64,000 nt of DNA from Parietaria judaica (Eukaryota; Streptophyta; Magnoliopsida; Rosales; Urticaceae), in assembly GCA_954871525.1 (NCBI GenBank), contig OX940865.1, positions 26,024,420-26,088,419 of the forward strand, given 5' to 3'. A model generated the notes under the pieces. It was not told where the DNA came from, did no database searches, and saw only the letters and a program-made list of their open reading frames with translations. Each line of letters opens with the position of its first letter. Position 1 is the first letter of the stretch. Below, piece by piece: positions 1 to 11,991 of the stretch. Made by a program: the position numbers and the translations under genes.

Positions 1-2206
1 AATATCTCTTACCAGAAAAAGTCGCATTCATAGCCTCGAAGCCGCAACTACACCTATCTCCTAACAAATCGTAAGAATGCAAGGTGACTTCCCATGATAC
101 AGCCTGGAATCCATTCAACCACACGCCTAAAAGCAAAAATTTACGACTACGTAAGATTTCATTTCCGGTAGAAGGCAAAGGAACAGAGAATATTTCGGAT
201 GGGCCTTCCTCAAAAGGTCCATGGCCCGTAAATGGTATAGTACATAAGTAGTGACATTCTATATTCTCATCTTCTGCTGGAAATTTCTTGACAATAAAGC
301 AATCGATTCCTCCCACATGGCCCACAAGGAGGAAAAGTTCTTGATCACCCATCATTGAAGGTGCCCATCTCAAGCTTGTGTATATAGAAAATGACTCTTT
401 AGTTCCAAGCTTTCCAAAAATTTCCCAAGCGGGAATTAGGGTCGGACGACCTACAATGCAGTTATAAACTGAAGACAGTGACCAAAACAAAAGAAATCCA
501 TTGGAATCTAGTGACACGGCCATATCAACTTCACAACTGTAAGGATGAACAGCTACTTGTAAAATTTTCCCCGTATGACCATCTAAATTTAGGAATCTGA
601 TGCTCTTTGCGCTCTCTTTGGTAATTGCGGAATCCTCTATATTACTGGAGCTTTGTGGATATAACGGTGACCAAACCAGGGAGTTAGAAGGTGTCAATTG
701 AATCAAAGAGCACAGTGTTGGTGCACTAGAAACACTATTCCTCAAAATTGGAGCGTTACTGAGAAATATTTTCTCCCCGGAAATTTGTAAGTTTTTCCCA
801 CAGAGACGACCCGTTTCAATATCGTATAGTTTTAGCGTCTTCCACAATTTAACTCTAGGAAATCTCATTGGAGAGACATCATCTAGACAATGGATGGCCC
901 AAAAACTAATCGCCATTTCTGGACCAAATCCAATGATCCACTCGCAACTCCCAGCCTTCTCAAAATCACCGAGTTTTGAGGAGGAGAATTTCTTCATTCC
1001 CTCGCTGATTGCTGATAAGCCCTCAATCTCTGTGGCCCATGTCAAAAACACATCCATGCCCAAAATACCCCCTATTGACTGGTTAACCTCAATCACCGCT
1101 GCAACGCAAAAGGAACGCCTCATGGTTTTTTGTTCATTACCGTCCTTGCTGTTTCTTCTGGCCCTTCCGCTATCAATCTCACTCCACAACCTCACAGTTC
1201 CGTCTAAGCAACACGTCAGCAAGAAATTTCTCACTGAATATTTCCCATCTCCATCTGATTGTAATCTCTTCAGAGGCCTCCATTGGATCATCGACACAGG
1301 AAGAGGATGATTCAGCTCGGTTTTACCACATTCAGATCTTCCATCGTTTTGATATACGCATACACGTTTCCTCTCTTCGGTACAACATGAAACTGCAACT
1401 TGTGTTGCACTTGAATACGCTGATGTGGCGAAAGGCCCGTCCACGGACCATGTTGCTGACACCAGAGTTTGTGGCAGTTCCGTAATAAGCTTCCAAGCAA
1501 TTTCCCAGAATCGATTGTTTCTTCTCCACAGAACAACCTCGACACCGCCGGAAACAATCCCGTCACCGGAGCCAGTCCATCCGAGCGCTTCCACCTTCGT
1601 GGATTGAACAAGCGTTGCATTCTGGCTCCAACAAAAAGAACCTGAATATGAGTGCAGAAATTTCGAAATTCAAGACATCCAAATGAAGATGGGAACAATT
1701 ACTTCTTTCAGACATGATCACACTGTGCAGAGTGATTGTAATCTAATTCGAATTTCAGTTCAATTCTTCATTCCACAGAGCTTAACGAATCAACAAGAAA
1801 GCTAACCTTTCGTGGTAGCGGAGTCGTGTGCGAACAGCCGAACGCAGTTCCCGGCCGCGGAAGCGAGCTCGCCGACGCAGGGACTCGCCGGCGACCACGA
1901 CACCGCGTTCACCGGCTCGCCGGAGAGCTCGAAAACCTGTCGGAAAATGGGTCCGGCGGCGGTTTCGCCGGGAGAGAGCGGAGAAGGGAAGTGGGAGACG
2001 ACGAGGAGAGAGGAGGCGCCGTAGGCGATCCAGGAGAGGCCGGAGAAGGTGGGGAGCCAATCGATGGCCGATCCGGGGGGGTCGGGGCGGTTGGGAGCAG
2101 GAGGAACTGTGTGGGATCTGAGGAGAGGGAGAGGGAGAGGGAGATGGTGGATCGGATCTGAGTCCGCCATTTCTGGTGGAATCGCCATCGGAGAAGATGA
2201 TAGCAA
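1..2206 (-). CDS. Rav1/DmX-like WD40 protein, 5' part (runs off left edge)
   Basis: Exon 1 is 1807-2206 and exon 2 is 1641 down to the left edge; the intron 1642-1806 has GT-AG ends and a phase-1 junction that keeps the frame. About 680 residues are encoded here with no stop. The N-terminus has the segment IDWLPTFSGLSWIAYGASS, then SWSPASPCVGELASA, and later WD40-like blades (LTCCLDGTVRLWSE, LQVAVHPYSCEVDMAVSLDSNGFLLFWS). This matches plant RAVE-complex Rav1/DmX-like proteins, very large (about 2,500 residues) scaffolds thought to help assemble the V-ATPase. Three in-frame ATGs lie within the first 13 codons (2206, 2188, 2173); I chose the first. The missing C-terminal two thirds, including the Rav1 domain, lies outside the window. 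Family assignment is from remembered similarity; the gene structure is seen directly. Confidence 0.85.
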
Positions 2207-2234
2207 GCTAGTCGTGCATTGCTCACTGAACTGA

Positions 2235-2872
2235 TTTTCGCAAAATTGGTTTTCTTCGCGCTAACTCGAATGATATTATTATTAGATTCTAAATAAATAA
2301 ATAAACAAAATTAAAATTAAAATATTTAAAGATACAAAATTTTTGTTATGCATTAAGTTTCGTTTAATTTTATAAAATTCTTTGACCAGCAATAGGTATG
2401 ATTCCTCTATTTTGCGTTCTGTCATTCTTTGTAATTTGTAAAACTCAGCATTATAAGATTACGGACTTTTATTCTTTATTTAAAAAACTAATAAATATAA
2501 TTTAATTTTTTAATAACGAAAACTAAATGATGTACGATTTGAAAAAGAAAAAAAATCAATCGATTTAATCAATTTTAAATATAACCGGTAGTAAAAGTTT
2601 CTCTCGGTCGAATTCGTACGCGCAATGTGTCTTATATTTAGTGGCACATTAATTTTCTTACAAAATCAATTAAGAATGTGATAAATTTTAGAAAGAAATA
2701 AAATAGTGAACAACAAAAAATTCAAGCGACAACAACATAAAAAAATGAATAAAAGTTAACATCACGAAAATAGTAAAAATATAATATATTATGTCACTGT
2801 TAATCCAATTTAATAGATGATTGGAAGCTAAAATAAATAAATATAACTAAAAATGATAAAAGAAAAATTATA
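2235..2872. other. AT-rich intergenic DNA, no gene seen
   Basis: This is the upstream region of the Rav1-like gene. It is AT-rich with short A and T runs. I see no coding exon, RNA gene or bounded repeat in it. Confidence 0.6.
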
Positions 2873-2880
2873 GTCCGGAA

Positions 2881-3534
2881 TAGGGGTGTACAAAAAAGAC
2901 CCTAAACCGAATTTAAAACCGATAACATTAATTTACCGATTTTTCACTATCGAAAATTTATGCTTTTTTTGAAATACTGAAATATGCGGTTTAAACCGCT
3001 ACCGCTTTTTGCTAAATGGTAGCGGTTACGGGTTTCACGGTAAAAATCACTACCGATTACAGATTAACCCGATATTAAATTTGTATGTTTTTATACATTT
3101 AAGAATAGATAAATGTATGACTTTTTTAGCATTCAATATCTATATAACAATGTTTTGGCATGGATTTTCTCATTCATTGATTCATTTAATCTTATTTTAT
3201 TTTGAACAATTTTTGTTATTAGTGTAATTATTCTTCCCATTTGAATAATTATGAGTAAATGTCAAGAGAATTGACTCTATTTGAATTATTTCATCAATTA
3301 GTTCTTTTTTTATACCTTAGATTGTGTTGATTTTTCAAAAATATGATGATTATATTGCGTTTCATAAAAATGCGGTTAAAACCGAATTTAATACCGATAT
3401 ATCGGTAATTGGTAAAATTGGTTTTAAACTTCAATAGTGCGGCTTTCGGTTTTAAAATTAGAAAAACTGAAAAATGCGGTAGTCTATATAAATAAGTATG
3501 AAAACCGAACCGAAGACTTGTTTGTTCACCCCTA
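2881..3534. mobile_element. Non-autonomous hAT-type element, 654 bp
   Basis: The element starts TAGGGGTGTACAAA and ends TTGTTCACCCCTA, giving an imperfect terminal inverted repeat of about 18 bp. It is flanked on both sides by the same 8 bp, GTCCGGAA (2873-2880 and 3535-3542), as expected of hAT transposition. Subterminal regions are full of AAACCG/CGGTTT motifs in both orientations, typical of transposase-binding clusters. No transposase is encoded; the short ORFs inside look spurious. Confidence 0.85.
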
Positions 3535-3770
3535 GTCCGGAATAACTTTGGCTGGTTTATCATAGTAGGAGATTAGAATATGAGAAAAATGGACCGAAGA
3601 AGTATGTATTTGTTCTTCAAAATAGAATCCAAGGGTTCTTTCTCATTTTTTTGAATTTGGACTTAAGGGTAAATAACAATAAAAAAAAAAATTATATGTT
3701 GGAAATCATATACTTTTCCTGTAAAGAAAGAAAAAAAAATCAAAAAATCCCATTAAAATAAAAATATTAA

Positions 3771-3854
3771 TGGGGCGAGAGAGGCTCGAACTCTCGACCT
3801 CAGGATCACTCGAAGCTATGAGACCTACGCGCTAGCCAACTGCGCCACCGCCCC
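3771..3854 (-). tRNA. tRNA-Met(CAT), elongator type, with intron
   Basis: On the minus strand the 84 nt begin GGGGCGGTGGCGCAGTTGG and end in CTCTCTCGCCCCA, so the acceptor arms pair GGGGCG with CGCCCC. The A box is TGGCGCAGTTGG and the B box is GAGTTCGAGCC. The anticodon loop reads CTCATA, followed by an insertion of about 11 nt before TCCTGAGG; plant elongator tRNA-Met genes carry an intron at exactly this place. A T run downstream on the minus strand (about 3758-3766) fits a Pol III terminator. Confidence 0.95.
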
Positions 3855-4465
3855 TTGATGATGTAAACTCATTTTAACTTATTCATAATTTGAATATTCT
3901 TTATAGTTTAAATTAAATACAATAAATTTATAAGATAATAGCGGTATTAGTATCTAATTTTTTCACAGTCAGCTGATTTAACTTTTAACATAATTTTGAA
4001 TGGGATGTCAAGTTTTGGATATATGTAATTTATGAGAGATGAATTTAGTAACAACACATCTAAAATCCATTAAAAAAGTAGACATGATTTTGGTAAGAAA
4101 AAAAATTGTGCATATTAAAATTTTTGGCAAAATTATTAAATTTATGTCATCGTAAATATCGAAAAAATTTAAACTTTTTGGCCGTGTAAATATATTCAGC
4201 TTATCCGAGCAAAAATCTAATTTTAAACACAAAATTTAAGTGCTCAAATTTCTTTTGCAATGATGCTTTTTTATTAAGGCTAATCTTGGAGGTAAATTTG
4301 ATTGTTTTCAAATTAGAGGGTATCTTTTTAGCAAAAATTAAAAGTACATGATGCATCACTAAAACTCATGAGCATTATATAATAATAATAGTTTAAAAAA
4401 AAGGGTTTAACAAGCAAAAGCCTCATGAAGCAGACAAACGACAAGACAAAGGTTGTCGTTTCGGG
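3855..4465. other. AT-rich spacer between tRNA-Met and the TPR gene
   Basis: It holds the upstream flank of tRNA-Met and the 3' flank of the minus-strand TPR gene. I see no further gene; the one 74-codon ORF here is low-complexity and looks spurious. Confidence 0.55.
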
Positions 4466-6239
4466 TCAAGTTCTGAAGCTGAAAACAGACCAACCCTTTC
4501 TTCCTTCCTTCTTCTGCTTCCCAAGAGAGTTGGAATTCAGAAGATTTTTTAGGGATTTTGCTTTATGGCTTGGAGAAGACCGGCCCACTTCTCTGAGAAG
4601 CTGCGCCAGCCTCCGCTTCTCGTCGTCCACGTCGGGATTGGCCGTCCCGAGCTTTTGCTCCCTCACCTTGAGGATGTACTCCAATATCTCTATGGCATCT
4701 TCAACCCTGTTGGGAAACCGAAATTCTGTGATCAAATTCCGTGACATGGACAAATGTTGAGAGAGCTAAGGAGGCTTACCTTCCCATGGCGTCGTACGTT
4801 GCTGCGAGATTGCTGTAAACCCCGAGCGTCTCTAAATGGCACGGCCCGCATTCCAGCTCCATGATCTCCCTCGCTTCCTCGAAAAATCCTGTTGCCTCGC
4901 TTATCCTGTACAGCTGAACGCAAGCCAATCCCATCTGGTTCAAAACGATCCCGAAAAACGCGGACTTTCTCTCCCCGATCGCACGAAGCTTAGTTATGGA
5001 ATTCTCGAAGGAATCTCGAGCATCGGAGAATCTTCCGATCACGTAGAATATGACGCCCATTTGCGCTTCCAAACCTGCAACGGTGCCTCGATGCAGTGGA
5101 TTATCTCCCATCAACTCGACCGCCCTATGCAAGAGCCTCAGTGCCTCGTTCGGCTCGTTGATCGATTCGTAGATGACGGAGATTTCGGTCAACCCTCGGG
5201 AAATTTCGTCATCTGTGATTGCCGTTAACGGCTTCTCGTAGATCCTCAAAGCGTTCTCGCAGTACGACTTCGATTCTCGCAGCTGTCCCGTTCTGTAATA
5301 CAGTTCAGCGAGCCGAACAAAGATCGATGCCACAAAAGGGTGATCTTCGCCTTCTAAGGCTTCGAAGACGGCGAGGGCCTTTTGGTAATAGAGCACAGTC
5401 TCGTCAAAGCGGGAGAGAGACGAGTAGATGTTGCCAATGGCCGCATCAATTGCGGCAACGTCGCGATCTCGTCCCTCGGTTAGCATTACCAGGCTTGCGA
5501 ATGTGAGATGGTCGAGGGCAATTTCGTAATCTCCCTTCGCCTCGCAGACGAGTGCCAGAAGCCGGCGGTCGGCTGCTTCTTCAAGGGACGCCGGAGTGCT
5601 GAGCTGGCGGCGGACCTCGAGCATCTTCTTGCAGTATTCTTCTGCCTCGTCGAATTGCATTGCTTGAATATGAGCTTTGGCGAGGTATCTTCCAAAAAAT
5701 TTCAAGATAATTTATACGAATTAGATTTCACACTAATTAAAATCAAACATAAAACAGAAACGGAAAAGGAAAAAAAAGAAATTGACACATGAAATATACC
5801 GTCTAATCCGCTTGGGGAAGAAAACTAGGGGCAGAGGAGAAAAATAAATGTTACGACGCAGGAGAGTATGAAAAAAAAAAAAAAACGACTAACACGTTAA
5901 TCGGTAACACGCAAATGACACCGAACCACGCTTTCATAGAACTCCCAAAATATCAAATAAAATAATATCGATCCGGGGCGGAAGTACTTAGCACCAGAAA
6001 GGTGGATGTAGTCGCCCTAAATTTTAAAAAAAGTTCAAAATTTACCCGCTATTTTCATATTTTTCAATTTTCATCCTCATATTTTTAATATATTTTATAG
6101 TACCATTAATTATCCTTATTCAGCCCTTCCCACAATTCTTAACCCCGGAAATTTATATCTTGGATCCGTCCCTGTATCGATCCATAAGCTGTGAAACAAG
6201 CCGGGTCAAGAAAACAGATTCGGGTCACACTCTTACATG

Positions 6240-6280
<41 letters not shown>

Positions 6281-6622
6281 TATATATTTTCATGGAAAAT
6301 TGAACAAGTAGATAATCACATCCACGAGAGAACAATGCACAATACAACAAACACTTAACATGCAAGCTTAATACACACACACATATATATACCTGTAAGT
6401 ATTGGCGACTCTGGGATCGGACTCTCCGAGAGCTTCCACCAGGACCCTAAGACCCGACCCGTAACACGAAATCGCATCCTCGACCCGCCCCGCCGCCGCG
6501 TACGCGTCGCCGAGCTCCATCAGCCCCGAGAACTCCCCCGAACTCGACCCGTCAACAGCCCCTACCGCCCGCTCCACGCCGCCGCGGCCAGCGACGAACA
6601 CCGGCGAACCGAGACCCGGCAT
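4466..6622 (-). CDS. TPR protein of the kinesin-light-chain-related (KLCR/CMU) family, N-terminally short
   Basis: Exons are 6393-6622, 4780-5688 and 4466-4706 (230+909+241 = 1380 nt, 459 residues). Both introns are GT-AG and split an Arg codon. Consecutive TPR helix pairs run from about residue 33 (LMELGDAYAAAGRVEDAISCY) to residue 390 (YSNLAATYDAMGR), then a basic Ser/Lys-rich tail. Segments such as ESDPRV, YLAKAHIQAMQFDEAE, PASLEEAADRRLLALVCEAKG, KSAFFGIVLNQMGLACVQ and TANPDVDDEKRRLAQLL are diagnostic of plant KLCR/CMU proteins, which act at cortical microtubules and stabilise cellulose-synthase tracks. Those proteins usually have 600 or more residues. Here the usual N-terminal region and the start of the first TPR are missing: an in-frame TAA lies 12 nt upstream of the ATG. 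It may be a lineage-specific short form or a decayed copy. Confidence 0.88.
5974..6174. mobile_element. Non-autonomous hAT-type element, 201 bp, in KLCR-like intron 1
   Basis: The ends are CGGGGCGGAAG and GGATCCGTCCCTG, whose reverse complement is CAGGGACGGATCC, so they form a short degenerate inverted repeat. The flanking 8 bp TATCGATC occur on both sides (5966-5973 and 6175-6182). The ends resemble those of the larger element at 47865-48672. It lies inside the first intron of the TPR gene and carries no coding sequence. Confidence 0.75.
6239..6278. repeat. (AT)n microsatellite in KLCR-like intron 1
   Basis: Uninterrupted AT dinucleotides over about 38 bp, followed by TATGTTTATATA, within intron 1 of the TPR gene. 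Confidence 0.9.
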
Positions 6623-6631
6623 TCTCCGGGC

Positions 6632-6793
6632 TTAGAGATTGTGGAACGAGTAATGGCGTTCGGAGGGAGGGTTGTCGCGCAGTGGGTGCAGGAACCGGTA
6701 GAGGAGATTGGAGCGGAGCAGATCGTCCGGGTCCTTGAATTTGAGGACGAGCTTGAGAATGAAGAAGGGAAGCAAGAGGGACACGAACTCCAT
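6632..6793 (-). CDS. 53-codon ORF directly upstream of the KLCR-like start (possible uORF)
   Basis: ATG at 6793 and TAA at 6634-6632. The peptide starts MEFVSLLLPFFILKLVLKF and ends ERHYSFHNL; the first 19 residues are strongly hydrophobic, like a signal anchor. The stop lies 9 nt before the ATG of the TPR gene on the same strand and in the same frame, so the two sit like a uORF and a main ORF, or like a gene whose original upstream coding exon was altered. I recognise no family. It is either a regulatory uORF, a small membrane-peptide gene or chance. Confidence 0.35.
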   Translation of the reverse strand: MEFVSLLLPFFILKLVLKFKDPDDLLRSNLLYRFLHPLRDNPPSERHYSFHNL

Positions 6794-7221
6794 TAATGGT
6801 CTGTGTGTGCTTGAGTGCTTCGTCTGGTAGTGATGGAGCGAGTGCGTTGGTTGGTTGTGATGGTTCGTATGATTGTAATTCTGAACAAGAATCTGTTTAT
6901 ATCTTGAGACGGAAGCAAAGTATACGACTACGAGTATAATGAAAATTTGTATCTATAGATTCTATACAACAAACATCTTTTCTGTTTTATAAAATCTGTG
7001 GTAAGTTCATAACACCTTTAAAAAAAAAAAAAAAAACCATAAAACTTAATGTAAAAATCTAAAAATACTCCAAATATCCAGTAAAAGCTAAAACAATAAA
7101 ATCTATAATAATATTTATTTTAAAACTTGTAATTTATAAGAAGTTAGTTCCTTAAAAATCCTAAAGTTGATGTCGTTTTCTATTGAGAATAATATAAATA
7201 AAAATGACAAGGTTCATCAGT

Positions 7222-7292
7222 TGCGCATCCAGGGAATCGAACCCTGGTCAGTACCGTGGGAGGGTACTATGATACCACTACACCAGATGCGC
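7222..7292 (-). tRNA. tRNA-Gly(CCC)
   Basis: On the minus strand the 71 nt begin GCGCATCTGGTGTAGTGG and end TTCCCTGGATGCGCA; the acceptor stem pairs GCGCATC with GATGCGC. The A box is TGGTGTAGTGG, the B box GGTTCGATTCC, and the anticodon loop CTCCCAC gives CCC. A run of five T follows on the minus strand (about 7200-7204), a Pol III terminator. No intron. Confidence 0.95.
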
Positions 7293-7417
7293 TTGTTGTT
7301 TCAATTATGCATTAAGTTGATTGTTTTTAAACATTCCCATGTATTCCAGCTTCAATCACCAAGAGAAAAATCTCTATCATTATCCACCACACGATTTTAA
7401 CCGCATGTAAATACTAG

Positions 7418-8065
7418 TAGGGGAGAAAGTGAATGGGATCGCATGTCAACACTACTAGGAGAGGGAATGAATAGGATAAGATAGGATATGGACATGTTGA
7501 CTAACCGTATTCACATATGTGGATATAAAATAATATTTCATAAATAACCAAAGTACCAAATCATATTTGTATGACATAAAAGACCACAAAAACATATGGT
7601 CTAACACTAGAATATTAGCTACATATTCTAGAGATACAAATATGAATACAAACGACTATTAAAAAGCAAAGATGAAATCTGAATTATGATAAATACTATA
7701 TATTCAAAGTAATCAAAGCACAAAGATAACAATTGACTGAGTAGGAATATAACCTACCTAGGTTAATATAAGGGACCATCCAATCCACCGATAGCACTAA
7801 TAAAATAAAATAAAAAATATTTATGTATAATATATATTTAATTAATTATTTTTTATTTTTAAAATATGGTTGCGGTTAAAGCGGATATCCAATTTAAATT
7901 AAAAAAATATAACCATTAACCAATCGAATTCTGAAAAGCAATTGCGGATATCCATAACCATATTAAGCGGTTGATTAAAAATGGATTAAAAAAGCGGATA
8001 ATTCGTAGCGAAGCGAATATGATACGGTTGCGATCAGCGGATGACGGATAAATATTTCAACCCTA
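7418..8065. mobile_element. Non-autonomous hAT-type element, 648 bp
   Basis: It starts TAGGGGAGAAAG and ends ATTTCAACCCTA (reverse complement TAGGGTTGAAAT). The 8-bp duplication AATACTAG is present at 7410-7417 and 8066-8073. The right half is rich in GCGGATA/CGGTTGCG motifs, the subterminal repeat style of plant hAT elements. No transposase ORF. The left end lies 126 bp from tRNA-Gly. Confidence 0.8.
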
Positions 8066-8073
8066 AATACTAG

Positions 8074-11000
8074 TGTAAAAACATGCTAATCACGAAGAAA
8101 AAAAATCCCGAGTTATGAGCTAAGAGTGGAATCCGCCAACCCAAGAAGAGAGACAGGAAATAAGAATTAGAGTTTGTGATCTTTTCATATGATTTTATTG
8201 TGCTTCGAAAATTAGGATGTTTTTCAGCACGGAAATCACAATAAAGGAATAATTCCGGACTTCCCGCTCATTTTTTTAAAAGGACGCTTATGAACCTTAA
8301 TAGAAAGGTCAATTATAACAAAAAAACGGATTCACGATTATTAGAAGTAGTCTAGGATTGGAACCAAAATTCGTGTACAACATTTTCAATGCTCGTTTCC
8401 ATTAAATTTTTATGTTCAGTAACAAGAGGGATATTTGCACTACAAGATGTATTAAACTTGAACAGGTATACAATCTTTTTTAACACTTTTATTAATTTAG
8501 AGATGTATATATAGCTTAGTAGATATTAATTCGATATAGATAATAAATTTAGACATATGGAACACTTTTGAGGCTTTTGGAAATGGATACTGCTAAAAAA
8601 GGGAAATTGAGAAGATACCTTTTATTGGAATTGTAAAAGTTACTAAAAGGTGTCGCTTACTTGATTTTGTCAAAGATTACTCATTACTAAAATAAAATTT
8701 ATGGTTAAACCAAATAGCATTTTGTATTAATTCTTTAAACTATAGTTAGTTCCTTAGGAGAATTGAACTTGATCCCCACTCGACACCCTTCTAATAAATA
8801 CAGGATTGCAAACCCCATCATCACCCCTGTTATAAACTTTCTAAGCAGCGACAGAACCACCACACTTACAAACCAATTTTAGATACCCTCCGAATTTCAA
8901 TTTCGACGAGCAGATGTTTTTTCGGTCGAATCACGAAACTATCACACTTATAGAACAATTCTAGATACCCTCCAAATTTTGATTTCAATCGACGTCTTGC
9001 GGTCAAATCACTATAAACTCTTTGTGCCAAGCAGCTCGCCGAGGCTCGAAAACCGTGAGCATAATCCATCTATTTGTCGAAAAAATACATTAATTAAATT
9101 AAAATTTCAAGTGGCATATTGTAGTAATTAATATAATTTTTAGAGTGTCAAAATATATATATAAAAAAATTAAAATATAAATTTTATGAATATGCACCAA
9201 TATTATATCAAGAATCTGAAGTTTTATTTTTTATTTTTTCCAGTCGAATCCGGATCCGATATAAAAGCATATGGTCGCTTGGTTTAATAAAAAAAAATTA
9301 AATCGTGTAATTTTCGCATCAATTTTTTTTTCTTTTCGGTTTTAATTAACACAGAAAACTACATGACCATCAACTAGACTGAGTATTCTCAAATATATTG
9401 GGAAACTCATCATTCAAATCAAAACTTGTTTAAGTTCAAGATATAATTTAAACCTATAAATAAAACAAAAAATACATTCTATAATTTTTATTATATTGAA
9501 GAACAAACGGTTCACGTCAATGCATGCAAATACTTCATCTGCCTATTTGAGAATAGAAGTTAGCCACGAGGATATCTAACTGTCCAAACCCTAGCATGCT
9601 TTTTAAATATAATTCATTGTTGACCCGATTCTTAAAAATAATAACAAAAACACCCCCTCTCTATTGGAATTTTAAAAAAATATTACAAACGTGGTGTTTA
9701 TATTTGCATGGCTTTATTATAGCATAGACTTATTGGTTTATTCATGAAATATTCTCAATTGTGCCACATGCATTTCAATTTTTATTTTTTACTTGTAACA
9801 TATAATTAATAGACAAGATGGACAACGATTTTAATAAATTTTAAAAGACCTTTTTAAGAACTCTAAAAAGAGATATGTCCGCTTGTTGCTGGTGAATCGT
9901 TTTTCACGAGTTATATATTCGCAAATTAGGACTTAATACTACCTAAAATAACTCTCCCAAAAATGAGTCTTCAATCCGAAAATTGTTATTTCATCATTAC
10001 ATAGTTGGTACTTGGTAACGAAGGAATTGTTAGAACTACTTAGAAGTATGTGATATATATTAATATGTTGGCCTTAAATGTATAATATACATTTTACAGC
10101 AGAAGTTAGTTGCATGATATCTGGACAGATCTCCTATGGATCATCGTCATATTTTTTAACATAAAAAAGGTGCAAATATCGAATATTTTATTGATTTTCG
10201 AAAACAATTCGATCTGAAATTCAGGCGAGATTGGAAATTACGTTGGGATAGATAAACTATATTTTATTCTTAATCTACCAAATATGTTGATATTTTGTGC
10301 TAATTATTGTGTCTCTGGACTCTGATGGTCAACGCACTTTAGGTTTTGATATTTATAGATTTGGCAGAAATGAGAAATAACTTTTGAAAATTAGCATATT
10401 TTTAGTAAATGAAAAAAAGGGTTAAATTCTATGCGCCAATTACAAGACGTGTTTAAGAGTATTTTCATTTTTTTTTCTTCTTTGGACTTTCATTTGTTTT
10501 TTTCTTTCAAGAATAATCAGACTCTCGATTGCTTTATAATACTCTCAAAATTTTATTATCGTGCAAATTATTTGTTACGTATACAAATTTACAATTAAAA
10601 AAATATAGTTAATTAGGAAAAGAGGCATTCTGGCTAATTAACTACTCTATTGATTAGAATGATTAATTATTTCAAATAGTTATTTAAACTCAATCATCAC
10701 CACTTAAAGAATCTGAAGAAGTGAAGGCTATATTGTTTTTATTTCCTTGTTCGTCCCTACGTGCCTAGAAGATTTTTAGTAAATAAAAAAACAATTTTTT
10801 CAATTTTGTTTGTTTAGCTTGAAACCTAAGAAGAAAGGTTTACATTAATTATTTGGCTGTGTATTATGATATGACAAAATGAACAATATCTTAATATAGA
10901 TTAATAACAAATTTGGCACTAATTAAACTTTGATTCTTCAAACGTTAGATCGAGTACCAAAGATTTTGTATTATTAAATAATAATGCAATTCTATATGTA

Positions 11001-11838
11001 TCATGACTTTACTTCACACGTCACGTTCCTTATATAATTTTTTATTTGGTGAAACCAATTCATTATAATTTACTATAAGCTTTTAGGTATTCATTATGTA
11101 CACATTACACATATAATATATCAGAAAAATAGCAGCGACCTTATGACCTACTGGTTTAACAGCCACTCAAATGTTCAAATATACACTAATTATGTATATG
11201 CACACACAACAAACATAAATTTAAAGCGGCACGGTTTCGCGCGACTTGAAGATGATGATCGGAGCCCTTTATAGCGATGTATTTTTATCTACTGAAAGAT
11301 ATAATTGCTACATGCTCGGGAAACTTCCCAGCCAGATTCTGTAACATGCGACGAAAGCTGGTTTTCTTGCGCCAGTGAAGTACGTACGCCTCGACTAATC
11401 GATTTCGACAAGGATGACGTCATATTTGTACTGACTTTTGTAACTGGCAAAGTATGAGATAAACACGAGGACAAATTATTTTAAGATATATATAATCCTA
11501 TAACTGTCTTTTAAGTTTAATCCATATATATATATATATTTATATATATATATACTATGTAAAATTTTACATGTTATTGCGCTCAAGCCTTAAGCTTTCG
11601 GTATAGTGCGGTTAACAGGGTGCATGGACAGTAGACATAATATAATGAACGAATAATAATTCACTATCAAAAGTATTATTTGGGTAATAATTTAAGGGAT
11701 CGGAAGAATTACAATTTTATTATTATCAATATAAATAATATATATATATATAAATATATATATCTTACTAAGTACTTCTTTCTCATATTTTATGATCCCG
11801 ATTTGTTTTATTAGTGATTGAGAAATGGTATGTTAATT
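8074..11838. other. Gene-free AT-rich intergenic region with decayed repeats
   Basis: No convincing coding exon on either strand. A diverged direct duplication of about 80 bp (ACACTTACAAACCAATTTTAG, then a variant with ACACTTATAGAACAATTCTAG, both followed by ATACCCTCC) lies at about 8855-8995 and looks like an old repeat fragment. AT tracts occur at about 11526-11555 and 11740-11760. Confidence 0.5.
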
Positions 11839-11991
11839 ATACATACATACATACATACATACATACATACATACATACATACATACATACATACATACAT
11901 ACATACATACATACATACATACATACATACATACATACATACATACATACATACATACATACATACATACATACATACATACATACATACG
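11839..11991. repeat. (ACAT)n microsatellite, about 38 copies
   Basis: About 150 bp of perfect ACAT tetranucleotides with no interruption. The open frames through it (repeating Y-I-H-T) are products of the repeat, not genes. Confidence 0.97.

Noticed and set aside
1826..2161. Several overlapping Arg/Gly-rich plus-strand ORFs
   Set aside because: They are antisense to the GC-rich first exon of the Rav1-like gene, whose frame is spliced and recognisable.
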